Virus record (IMG/VR): IMGVR_UViG_3300025949_000045
Span: 1 to 42,444 of that record
From: a virus
Length of the DNA: 42,444 bases
Reading direction: 5' to 3' (one strand)
The notes under the pieces were generated by a model, which had not been told where the DNA came from, made no database searches, and saw only the letters and a list, made by a program, of their open reading frames with translations. Position numbers and translations under genes: made by a program. Positions within the stretch are counted from its first letter, which is position 1, and every line of letters starts with the position of its first letter. Of this stretch, positions 32,829 to 38,692 are shown piece after piece.

Positions 32829-33086
32829 TCAATCCTCCTTGGTGTTTTTATGCTGGAGTTGGGCTAGCCTATCTTCGAGCTGTACCCGCCAGTTATGGCT
32901 GTTTGCCAGGGCTTGTAGTTCGGCTACTACCGCTTCTTTCCGGGCCTGAGCGATTAACTTGGGGTGTTCCTGCTCCAACCAGTCGGGTAGGACTTCCCAA
33001 GCCATACAGGTGAAGCAGTGGGGTTCGAACTCCTTACACTTCTTCCCGGCAAAAACCGTAACGGCGGCTGATATCTTATCTTCCAT
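32829..33086 (-). CDS. hypothetical protein with Cys/His cluster
   Basis: 85 aa. 'KKCKEFEPHCFTCMAWEVL' gives C-x7-C-x2-C, a possible metal site; a helix 'ARKEAVVAELQALANSHNW' follows. ATG 33086 overlaps the upstream gene's end. No family recognised. Confidence 0.6.
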   Translation of the reverse strand: MEDKISAAVTVFAGKKCKEFEPHCFTCMAWEVLPDWLEQEHPKLIAQARKEAVVAELQALANSHNWRVQLEDRLAQLQHKNTKED

Positions 33087-33381
33087 CTCCGCCTCCTTTC
33101 AATTGACTTAGTCTGGCGCGTTGCTCGAACCTGAGTCTGTTTCGCTGAAGATTTATACTGGGGGCAAGGTCTGGATTGCTCAGGTCATCTTCCCCGATTA
33201 CTTGCTCTACTACCTGAGTGATGAGGTTCTTCAGGGCCTGAACCGGGGATCGCGTTTCCCTGAACCAATCGTCTGCCGGAACCGGCCCTTGGCCGTATAA
33301 TCGTCCAGCGGTGAAGACGTCATTTATGATTCGCTCTAGGCATTCGTCCAGTGTTGGCTCGTTCGTTGGGGTGGGATTCAT
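33076..33381 (-). CDS. hypothetical protein
   Basis: 101 aa, helical (LDECLERIINDVFTAGRLYG; VQALKNLITQVVEQVIGED), no recognised family. Overlaps both neighbours. Confidence 0.65.
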   Translation of the reverse strand: MNPTPTNEPTLDECLERIINDVFTAGRLYGQGPVPADDWFRETRSPVQALKNLITQVVEQVIGEDDLSNPDLAPSINLQRNRLRFEQRARLSQLKGGGDGR

Positions 33382-33611
33382 TTGAATCTCCGCTTAAGCC
33401 AATACTTAAATCGATGCAATGGGTCGACGTGTTTCAGCCACCAATCGTAAGTGATGGGATAACCGGAATTCGACCCACACGCGCTACAAGTAATACCGAC
33501 CGGGGCTGTGCGCCATGTTTGCTTTAGTTCCGGGCACTCCGGCAGGCGCTCATGAGGGGAATACGGGGCTGTCTCACAGTTGGGGTTGGTGCAGAGTTCT
33601 GGGTTAGTCAT
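33378..33611 (-). CDS. small zinc-ribbon protein
   Basis: 77 aa. Cysteines at LCTNPNCE, LPECPEL and ITCSACGS make a likely zinc ribbon; the C-terminus is basic and aromatic (DPLHRFKYWLKRRFK), suggesting nucleic-acid binding or membrane contact. Confidence 0.65.
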   Translation of the reverse strand: MTNPELCTNPNCETAPYSPHERLPECPELKQTWRTAPVGITCSACGSNSGYPITYDWWLKHVDPLHRFKYWLKRRFK

Positions 33612-33708
33612 GGAATGTCTCTTTAAGTAGCGCTACTATGACAAGCCCAAGCATGCAGACTAGGGCAAAGCCGGTACCCGCCCAAACTACAACTAGATCC
33701 GTTGTCAT
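33604..33708 (-). CDS. 34-aa membrane peptide
   Basis: ATG 33708 overlaps the upstream stop (ATGA), and its TAA lies 8 bp inside the next gene. Residues ~4-28 (DLVVVWAGTGFALVCMLGLV) are one membrane helix, ending KETFHD. Tight coupling on both sides supports it. Confidence 0.55.
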   Translation of the reverse strand: MTTDLVVVWAGTGFALVCMLGLVIVALLKETFHD

Positions 33709-34196
33709 GATTCTGGCACCTCAAACGCTTTGCCAAACTTGGAATACCACTCCCTAGCGGCTGCTTCCGTGGGGTGGCAGTTACCTATCCAGTAGTTGGT
33801 CTTGTCAACTACGTATAACTGAGGATCGAATGTCGCCGCCCTCTCGAACCGGCCCTCCCGCTGCGCATACCAATACCGCCCCCCATCTCCCGGCCGCCAG
33901 CGCTGGGCCATTGACTGTAGGCGTAGTTTGTGGAGTTCGGCTTCGGCTTCGGTTTTGAATACGTTGCCCATCGATCTCGCCTCGCGGTCCCTAGCGTCGT
34001 TCTCCCACGCGTGGTTTAAGAGAACACCGCTAGCAGTGACGCACCAATACTCATCTCCCTCTTTCGGCCATTCCTCCGCGCCCTCTAACTTGGCATTAAT
34101 CCTAGCTATCTGCTTGGTAATAGAGTCGGCTAGGGCTTTAAATGAGCTGTAGTCCTCTTTGAACTCGTCTAGTTCCTGTTGTTTAGTTAGTTTCAT
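33705..34196 (-). CDS. hypothetical phage protein with paired WYV-like modules
   Basis: 163 aa. N-terminal coiled coil (KADSITKQIARINAKLEG-like region), then two related modules: 'GDEYWCVTASGVLLNHAWEN' with 'GNVFKTEAEAELHK', and 'GGRYWYAQREGRFERAATFD' with 'GNCHPTEAAAREW'. This duplicated 'YW.V...G......W..D.....GN.F.T..EA' pattern is widespread in phage accessory proteins of unknown role. Confidence 0.7.
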   Translation of the reverse strand: MKLTKQQELDEFKEDYSSFKALADSITKQIARINAKLEGAEEWPKEGDEYWCVTASGVLLNHAWENDARDREARSMGNVFKTEAEAELHKLRLQSMAQRWRPGDGGRYWYAQREGRFERAATFDPQLYVVDKTNYWIGNCHPTEAAAREWYSKFGKAFEVPES

Positions 34197-34897
34197 GCTA
34201 CCTCCTTACTTAACATTTCCAATGCCCCCTTGTCGGTCTTAACCAAGATGCTCATAAGCTCGGAGCCTTGGGCTTCGGACAGCTCAGTTAAGGGGGTGCT
34301 GTATTGGGACGCGGCCAGGTTGTTTAGTATCCCGTCCACTTTGGCTTTGTCAGTGAAGCCCTTGAGCTTCATGCCGCCAAATAACTTGGTCAAAGTTTCC
34401 TTGGTCACGGGCACATCTTCATGGATATCGATGGCCGGCTCTTCCGGGAATACATCGGGCTTCCGGGCCGGGTAACGCTTAGGGGCGCTCTTGGTTTCAC
34501 CCTTGCCATCGGCGCTGCGGCCTGAGGCCGTATTGCCATCGTCGTCTTCATCGGCGGTAATGCCGATCACGGCACAGATGGCGTAGCGCCGGGCGTAAGT
34601 CACAGCGCTCCCCAACTGTTGCATGTTGTCTTGGGTGAGCCGGAGCCTCAAGCTGCCCTCTAGGGTGTCGCCGGATACGTGGATTAGGCGGTAGTTCAAA
34701 ACATCGTTGCCGGCCTCATCAGTCCCGATCAGGGTTGTCCAGGCCAGGCCGTGACTTGAAAGAATGGGAAATACTGCCTCGTGGATACTATCTAGATCGG
34801 CGTAGGTGCCATAGTTGGCATTCTTGTTCCTGGGGATTTTCGGTAACTCCCCTTGGACTTTGGCCAGGGCCGTAGCTAGGTTGGTTGTCTCAGCCAT
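34193..34897 (-). CDS. erf: ERF-family single-strand annealing protein
   Basis: 234 aa. The N-terminus 'ALAKVQGELPKIPRNKNANYGTYADLDSIHEAV' and the central 'QQLGSAVTYARRYAICAVIG' plus 'TADEDDDGN' (~96-122) are the ERF signature. These ring-forming proteins anneal complementary ssDNA and promote genome circularisation and recombination. The basic linker and C-terminal helical domain (~165-234) are as in family members. The only recognisable recombination gene of the early operon; no partner exonuclease is seen. Confidence 0.93.
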   Translation of the reverse strand: MAETTNLATALAKVQGELPKIPRNKNANYGTYADLDSIHEAVFPILSSHGLAWTTLIGTDEAGNDVLNYRLIHVSGDTLEGSLRLRLTQDNMQQLGSAVTYARRYAICAVIGITADEDDDGNTASGRSADGKGETKSAPKRYPARKPDVFPEEPAIDIHEDVPVTKETLTKLFGGMKLKGFTDKAKVDGILNNLAASQYSTPLTELSEAQGSELMSILVKTDKGALEMLSKEVA

Positions 34898-35055
34898 TAA
34901 TCTAATTCCTTATGGCGGTCATTAAGCCGGGCTTCCTGAACCTTTTTGATGTAGGCTGCTTCCCTATCTTTCAAATAAGCGGAGCCGGGTTTGAAGTCAA
35001 TGATAAACTGCTCGATCATTTCCTGAGCTATTTCGCGTTCGGTCTTGGGCTTCAT
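34897..35055 (-). CDS. 52-aa hypothetical protein
   Basis: ATG 35055 with GGAGAT upstream; TAATG overlap with ERF start. Charged and helical: MKPKTEREIAQEMIEQFI then LKDREAAYIKKVQEAR. Function unknown, but translation is coupled to ERF. Confidence 0.65.
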   Translation of the reverse strand: MKPKTEREIAQEMIEQFIIDFKPGSAYLKDREAAYIKKVQEARLNDRHKELD

Positions 35056-35219
35056 CGAAATATCTCCTGAGCTATTTTCCGGGCCTGTGCGTGGTCGGGG
35101 GCGTCAAACTGGCCCAAGTAGCGCCGCCAGACTTTGCGCGCGTCCTGAACCTCTTGTGGACTCATAAGACGCTTCACAATTAAGTTGTTCTGGCGATCGA
35201 CGTACGAGTAAAAGGTCAT
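35052..35219 (-). CDS. 55-aa hypothetical protein
   Basis: MTFYSYVDRQNNLIVKRLMS start, then helical 'PQEVQDARKVWRRYLGQF'. ATG 35219 has a GGAGGAAAG ribosome site and overlaps the upstream stop; its own stop overlaps the next ATG. No family recognised. Confidence 0.65.
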   Translation of the reverse strand: MTFYSYVDRQNNLIVKRLMSPQEVQDARKVWRRYLGQFDAPDHAQARKIAQEIFR

Positions 35220-35467
35220 ACTTTCCTCCCCAACCAGGCTTTATAGCCCTTACCAAATTCCTCAGTGTTGTTGTCTAGGCACTCAATGGAGCAATACGGG
35301 TTGTTGTGATCGCTCCAGAGCAGAAAGTTAAACGGAACGCGATTACCACAGTAGGTGCAGGCTTCTTCTTCGCTAACTTCACTGAACGGGATTTCATATT
35401 CGTCGAGCATTCGTTCTAGTTCATCGGTCAAGGGCTTAACGTAGTCGTTAAAGTATTCGCTAGGCAT
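35216..35467 (-). CDS. zinc-finger hypothetical protein
   Basis: 83 aa. 'ACTYCGNRVPF' and 'NPYCSIECLDNN' make a C-x2-C...C-x3-C treble-clef-like zinc site. N-terminal helix 'VKPLTDELERMLDEYEI'. Unknown role. Confidence 0.7.
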   Translation of the reverse strand: MPSEYFNDYVKPLTDELERMLDEYEIPFSEVSEEEACTYCGNRVPFNFLLWSDHNNPYCSIECLDNNTEEFGKGYKAWLGRKV

Positions 35468-35800
35468 TTACGCGCCAACCTTTACTTTGGTGCCGGCGAA
35501 CCCCCACTCATTCTCCCCCACGTTGCCACGGGCGGATTGCTCGTAACGGGTGTGATAGTTGTCCACGTGCGCAGGCCCAGCCGGGTCGAGAAAGACAATG
35601 TTAGAGCCTTTGAAGATCGGGACTAACAGGCCCAGCTCGTGACTAATGAACTTCACATAGCGCGGGAACAAGAGTTTGGTGGCGTAGCCGGAACGCTTAA
35701 TAATATAGATGCTAAACCGGGCCGAATAGATGATGGTGGCGAGCATGTAATAGAGCAGCTCAAGCCCACCCAGATCGGTTTTTGTTAAGTTGTTTTGCAT
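35468..35800 (-). CDS. hypothetical protein, first gene of early operon
   Basis: 110 aa from ATG 35800, chosen for the AAGGAGA 10 nt upstream; ATG 35824 is possible and would be almost at the transcription start. Helical and hydrophobic in part (GGLELLYYMLATIIYSARFS), then 'LGLLVPIFKGSNIVFLDPAG'. No family recognised. Confidence 0.6.
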   Translation of the reverse strand: MQNNLTKTDLGGLELLYYMLATIIYSARFSIYIIKRSGYATKLLFPRYVKFISHELGLLVPIFKGSNIVFLDPAGPAHVDNYHTRYEQSARGNVGENEWGFAGTKVKVGA

Positions 35801-35828
35801 TTTTAGTAAAGTCTCCTTGTACATATTG

Positions 35829-35857
35829 AACTTAACACAGGTTGACAGGGGTGTCAA
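35829..35857 (-). promoter_or_regulatory. early promoter with 16-bp operator
   Basis: The palindrome TTGACA-GGGG-TGTCAA (35842-35857) contains the minus-strand -35 (TTGACA), 17 nt from TAAGTT. A close copy, TTGACGGGTATGTCAA, lies at 37529-37544. A dimeric repressor binding here would block polymerase. Confidence 0.6.
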
Positions 35858-35865
35858 TACTAAAG

Positions 35866-36309
35866 TTAGGTTGATCCTTTAATTCCATTGCACACCAGAT
35901 GTACGGGCTGAATATTGGAATCGGTATAACGCAAATCAGGCCGCCTAGACCGAGGCAGAATGTGGTCTAGGGTAACTTCGGTGACGTGAACAAACTGCCC
36001 GCAAATGCCGCAGCTATAGTTCCCTTTCCAGTCTGGCGGGTGTCGGTTAAGCCAGCCGGCTCGGTAAGCTGTCCATGTCTGAGCAACTTTCCCCTGCTGC
36101 TTTAGCCGGGATTTACGCAGCGTCTTACCTGACCCACTTTTACCCACTATCGGGGTTTTGCGAGTGAGAGGTTTGCTTTCCTTAATCTTCTTGGTTGGTT
36201 TGGGTATCACAATAAATCGCCCAGGTTTAATGCCCTCCGGGACGGCTCCCGTGTCCAAAATCCTTTGGACGCCTCTTGTTAGCCCCACTCGGGTTGCACG
36301 GTACTCATG
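35866..36309 (-). CDS. HNH endonuclease
   Basis: 147 aa from ATG 36309 (156 aa from 36336). The C-terminal ~50 residues hold the HNH fold: CGICGQ, 'VTLDHILPRSRRPDLRYTDS' with the metal/general-base His, then 'NIQPVHLVCNGIKGS'. The basic middle (residues ~50-85) may bind DNA. The start region lies in a perfect hairpin (36304-36339). Phage HNH proteins may nick DNA during packaging or home; its place next to a structured RNA also allows a mobile-element origin. Confidence 0.85.
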   Translation of the reverse strand, partial: HEYRATRVGLTRGVQRILDTGAVPEGIKPGRFIVIPKPTKKIKESKPLTRKTPIVGKSGSGKTLRKSRLKQQGKVAQTWTAYRAGWLNRHPPDWKGNYSCGICGQFVHVTEVTLDHILPRSRRPDLRYTDSNIQPVHLVCNGIKGST

Positions 36310-36339
36310 CATAGGTTTATCAAAAAATCTATGCATGAG
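36304..36339 (-). promoter_or_regulatory. hairpin over HNH start codons
   Basis: Perfect 11-bp arms CTCATGCATAG and CTATGCATGAG, 14-nt loop. Both possible ATG codons of the HNH gene lie in the arms, so folded RNA would hide the start. Confidence 0.6.
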
Positions 36340-36344
36340 CGGGG

Positions 36345-36836
36345 GACGCCTCTGGTCTCGGCGAGTGCTATACCGTTATGCGCTTGTGTTCGTAGGCTGG
36401 TAGTAAGAGGCGAAGATTTGCCGAGACGTTTCCCTACAGTTGTCGGCCGAAGCCACGTTTCCGGTACTTTGCAACTCGTATAGTCACTTCGCATGGGTTC
36501 TGGTTACGGGGCGAGCTATACGCCCCTCTATGCACAGACTTTAAGGGCTCTGGCCAGACCACAATTGGCGACCCCTCGCGGTAGCTACCCAACAGGTGCG
36601 CTAGCGTTTACCTATTCCGCCACTCTTACTATCAACCTATGAATGTACGCTGTCGCGGACGGTGCCGGTACGGATTGCTTCACCCCTGGTGATAGCAGGT
36701 TATTCCCAGAAGAGACCTGCCAATCTCCCCTATTGGAAGCCGGTAGCGGCCGGCCGGGGTATCTCTACCCCCATCAGAGGTGAATCTCAGACCGTAAAGT
36801 ACTGGACCGTGAGAATAGTGCTGCCAGTCGTCGGAG
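36345..36836 (-). ncRNA. candidate large structured phage ncRNA
   Basis: About 490 nt without a credible gene. Read on the minus strand it contains GGGGTA-GAGA-TACCCC (36756-36771, GNRA loop), GGC-UUCG-GCC (36445-36454), GGGGCG/CGCCCC (36508-36526) and GCAGGT/ACCTGC (36695-36720). It also has long-range helices TAGTAAGAG/CTCTTACTA (36623-36631 with 36401-36409) and GTCTCGGC/GCCGAGAC (36420-36427 with 36355-36362), which cross as a pseudoknot. Both tetraloops are canonical only on this strand. A tRNA-Leu-like D-arm (GGCGGAATAGGTAAACGC) and CCA after CTCTTACTA are present, but no T-arm. Size, phage setting and tRNA-like parts recall ornate RNAs such as GOLLD or ROOL; I cannot assign a class. 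Ends are approximate. Confidence 0.6.
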
Positions 36837-36862
36837 AAAAAAGAAAAACCCCCGGAGGGGTT
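36837..36862 (-). terminator. minus-strand terminator
   Basis: AACCCC-TCCG-GGGGTT followed by TTTCTTTTTT on the minus strand. It separates the origin from the ncRNA. Confidence 0.8.
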
Positions 36863-36864
36863 AA

Positions 36865-37085
36865 TCGATCAAGTATCGCTAAGAAAAGCTTAACACACCT
36901 GACTTTCTCGGTCAACAACCCTCAACTATTCTGTTGGATTAGTGATCGAGTTGCGATACTTAATCACTGTATGGATAGTACCTTATCCAAAGCTAAAGCG
37001 TCAACTAATCCCCAGCTTTGGCGGTTTATACACAGTTTTCTGTGGATAACTCATGTTACTATGTGCGTAGACGATGCCAGTCGTC
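36865..37085. other. putative replication origin with DnaA boxes
   Basis: Two facing DnaA boxes, TTATACACA (37026-37034) and TGTGGATAA (37041-37049, reverse of TTATCCACA), 6 bp apart, plus a near-box TTATCCAAA (36983). Inverted repeats: GATCAAGTATCGC (36867) / GCGATACTTAATC (36953), TGGATA / TATCCA (36972-36988), CCAAAGCT (36987) / AGCTTTGG (37014). The 11-mer TGCCAGTCGTC flanks the region directly at 36822 and 37075. No initiator gene is adjacent. Confidence 0.65.
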
Positions 37086-37179
37086 AATAACCAGGCCCAG
37101 GTTCAAGTGTAGGCGTAGCTTCAGAGAGCTACTCGGATTGTGGGGGACATGCCCGCAGCCAGCTTGTAAGAGGAATAAG
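37086..37179. other. non-coding stretch beside origin
   Basis: GC-rich, with small hairpin GTAGCT-TCAGAG-AGCTAC near 37113-37130. No gene or clear promoter seen; may belong to the origin. Confidence 0.4.
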
Positions 37180-37223
37180 AATTAAATAACTCCCCTGCGT
37201 ATGACAGTGGGAGTTATTTAATT
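37180..37223. terminator. bidirectional terminator-like hairpin
   Basis: Perfect 15-bp arms AATTAAATAACTCCC and GGGAGTTATTTAATT, 14-nt loop. It overlaps the stop of the 47-aa gene and shields the origin from minus-strand transcription. Confidence 0.7.
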
Positions 37224-37365
37224 ACTTGCGGGCAACCAGAGCAACACCGATGATGGCGGCCACCACTCCAACCAAGAGGCCGGGTGCGACCCAGATTGCA
37301 AAGTCGGCCAGCGCGATCAGGGCAAAGTAAATAATTAGAAAGATCGTGGAAATAGCATAGGGCAT
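37222..37365 (-). CDS. 47-aa two-span membrane protein
   Basis: ATG 37365 with strong ribosome site GAGGTGAG. Residues ~4-22 (AISTIFLIIYFALIALADF) and ~25-43 (WVAPGLLVGVVAAIIGVALV) form two helices, ending ARK. Own -10 (37391-37396) and a terminator. A toxin-like or superinfection-exclusion peptide is possible, by inference only. Confidence 0.65.
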   Translation of the reverse strand: MPYAISTIFLIIYFALIALADFAIWVAPGLLVGVVAAIIGVALVARK

Positions 37366-37390
37366 TAGACACTCACCTCTTTATATAGTC

Positions 37391-37396
37391 ATTATA
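37391..37396 (-). promoter_or_regulatory. -10 box of membrane-peptide gene
   Basis: Minus-strand GCAGTTATAAT, same 11-mer as at 13564-13574; 25 nt before ATG 37365. No good -35. Confidence 0.45.
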
Positions 37397-37402
37397 ACTG
37401 CT

Positions 37403-37438
37403 CCACAAAAATAGAGCCCGCCAGCAGGTAGGCTCTAT
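37403..37438 (-). terminator. minus-strand terminator or attenuator
   Basis: Stem ATAGAGCC with GGCTCTAT, followed by TTTTG, between the upstream promoter (37511) and the 47-aa gene. Confidence 0.7.
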
Positions 37439-37505
37439 AACGCAAGGGGAGGTGAGGCCCCAAATAAGGAGACGGCCACGAAAAGGATTACAAGTTCTTT
37501 TCGTG
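37403..37505 (-). ncRNA. candidate small RNA or leader with anti-ribosome-site segment
   Basis: From an extended -10 promoter (TGTTATAAT) to a terminator (ATAGAGCC / GGCTCTAT, 37411-37438, then TTTTTG). It has a 5' hairpin CACGAAAAG / CTTTTCGTG (37479-37507) and the single-stranded segment CTCACCTC (37449-37456), exactly complementary to the ribosome site GAGGTGAG of the 47-aa gene (37372-37379). Confidence 0.45.
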
Positions 37506-37510
37506 CTTTC

Positions 37511-37544
37511 ATTATAACATTGTGCGACTTGACGGGTATGTCAA
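37511..37544 (-). promoter_or_regulatory. extended -10 promoter with operator
   Basis: Minus-strand TG-T-TATAAT (37511-37519). Upstream palindrome TTGACGGGTATGTCAA (37529-37544) matches the operator at 35842-35857. Confidence 0.55.
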
Positions 37545-37553
37545 CGATTCCGA

Positions 37554-37820
37554 CTATTGGGTCGGGACGTACTGCAAATTGGGCACTCCCGTTTTGAACT
37601 GTGAGGGATCATAGCGGAGGTAGTTATCACAGCCCCATTGCTTGAACCGTAGCTCCAACTTCCCCACTGACATTACGGTCATGTAATCGCCATAGTAGTG
37701 CTTGCCCTGTAAGCAGGCGTACTCTTTGGTATTCCAAAACAGAATGCCGACGACAAACAACATGCCGGTCAGACAACCCGCAATAATCAGCACGAGCCGG
37801 ATCGGTATTAGGCTGCTCAT
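37554..37820 (-). CDS. membrane-anchored hypothetical protein
   Basis: 88 aa from ATG 37820, which overlaps the upstream stop (ATGA). Residues ~8-30 (RLVLIIAGCLTGMLFVVGIL) form one membrane helix; the exterior or periplasmic-like domain contains two Cys (YACLQG, QWGCDNY) that could pair. Unknown function. Confidence 0.65.
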   Translation of the reverse strand: MSSLIPIRLVLIIAGCLTGMLFVVGILFWNTKEYACLQGKHYYGDYMTVMSVGKLELRFKQWGCDNYLRYDPSQFKTGVPNLQYVPTQ

Positions 37821-38020
37821 TGAATCACCTTGAGCATCACCAGTGAATCGTCTAGCGGTACATTGTTCGTGCGCCACATGCACTCGCGGCACAGTTCATA
37901 TTCTTCTAACATCGCCAGCGCCAGCACCGCGTCGAGCAAATACTTTATACGCTTATCGCAAAAGACACACACAGTCCAGCCGCTCATAAATTGGCGGGAG
38001 TCATAGCGAACGAGCTTCAC
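37817..38020 (-). CDS. small zinc-finger protein
   Basis: 67 aa from GTG 38020 (overlap GTGA with the ParB-like gene). 'TVCVFCDKRIKYLLDAV' and 'YELCRECMWRTNN' form a C-x2-C...C-x2-C site. Nucleic-acid binding is likely. Confidence 0.65.
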   Translation of the reverse strand: MKLVRYDSRQFMSGWTVCVFCDKRIKYLLDAVLALAMLEEYELCRECMWRTNNVPLDDSLVMLKVIQ

Positions 38021-38571
38021 GGCAACCAACTTATAAATTGCTCGGCGGCAGCGGGGTCGACGTAGTTGCCGGCAAAGTCCATTAACTGCTCTTTGGTGTA
38101 TGACTTAGGTCGGTCGGCCTTTTGCTCCGCGTCGTCCTTTAGTTCATCGTCGACAAAGCCGTCTTGGAGTTTCAAAATCTCGTCCTCTCCCCAGCCCGTC
38201 AACTCGCGGTCTAGCTCTTCCATGCTCATCAAAATTTCCACCAGCGCCGACGTGTCGTCCTCCCCACTGGCTTTGTTCATGCGCACGTTAATGACTTTCT
38301 CTTTGTCCAGCGGCACCGAAATAATGTGGCATGGGGCGTCAGTATGTCCGACCGCTTTCATGGCCTCGAGCCGTTGGTTGCCACTAACCACCACGAGCCG
38401 GCCGTTACGTTGGTTAACGATTAAGGGCTCTAGCATGTCCAGCTCATCGATGCTGCGCTGCAAGTCTTCAAAGCGGCCCTGGCTCAATGTCCGGGGGTTG
38501 TATTCGGCATGGGTCAGCTGTCCGACTGGAACATAAGTGATCGTCATTTTTTGAGCATTAGAATTATCCAT
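38017..38571 (-). CDS. ParB/sulfiredoxin-fold protein
   Basis: 184 aa. 'YVPVGQLTHAEYNPRTLSQG' and 'LEPLIVNQRNGRLVVVSGNQ RLEAMKAVG' are ParB box-I/II-like (GNQRLEA instead of GERRxRA). The C-terminal part lacks the HTH and dimer domains of partition ParB and ends acidic. In phages such single-domain proteins are often nucleases or adaptors for DNA-modifying enzymes. No ParA is present. ATG 38571 lies 8 nt after its -10, so mRNA is probably leaderless. Confidence 0.82.
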   Translation of the reverse strand: MDNSNAQKMTITYVPVGQLTHAEYNPRTLSQGRFEDLQRSIDELDMLEPLIVNQRNGRLVVVSGNQRLEAMKAVGHTDAPCHIISVPLDKEKVINVRMNKASGEDDTSALVEILMSMEELDRELTGWGEDEILKLQDGFVDDELKDDAEQKADRPKSYTKEQLMDFAGNYVDPAAAEQFISWLP

Positions 38572-38579
38572 TTGACAAC

Positions 38580-38609
38580 ATTGTAAGACGGTTGGGTTAT
38601 CGTTACAAT
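38580..38609. promoter_or_regulatory. symmetric bidirectional promoter
   Basis: Dyad ATTGTAA / TTACAAT. On the plus strand it reads TTGTAA-17-TACAAT (38581-38609); on the minus strand exactly the same motif (38608-38580). Each -35 overlaps the other's -10. It would drive the ParB-like gene leftward and the HNH gene rightward, never both at once. Confidence 0.7.
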
Positions 38610-38622
38610 TATGGCAATAAAA

Positions 38623-38662
38623 GACGCGGATTGCGCCCGCGTCGTAGTCTCTATACTACGAC
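38623..38662 (+). promoter_or_regulatory. two leader hairpins before HNH gene
   Basis: GACGCGG / CCGCGTC (38623-38643) and GTCGTAGT / ACTACGAC (38641-38662), sharing three bases, in the 5' leader before ribosome site GGGGAG. May control translation or protect the mRNA. Confidence 0.5.
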
Positions 38663-38692
38663 CCCCGGCACAGTTCGCAAAGGGGAGTTTGT

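Noticed and set aside
33010-33040. T-arm-like GGGGTTCGAACTCC
   Set aside because: Inside a coding gene and without acceptor or anticodon arms.
36401-36631. ordinary tRNA, tmRNA or group I intron
   Set aside because: Acceptor-like and D-arm-like parts exist, but no GTTCRA T-arm and no convincing P7/R-S intron core were found on either strand.
36662-37090. 142-codon plus-strand ORF
   Set aside because: It runs through the structured RNA, a minus-strand terminator and the DnaA boxes; composition is not protein-like.
38017-38571. plasmid partition ParB
   Set aside because: No HTH/centromere-binding domain is visible and no ParA gene is present; single-domain ParB-fold protein is safer.
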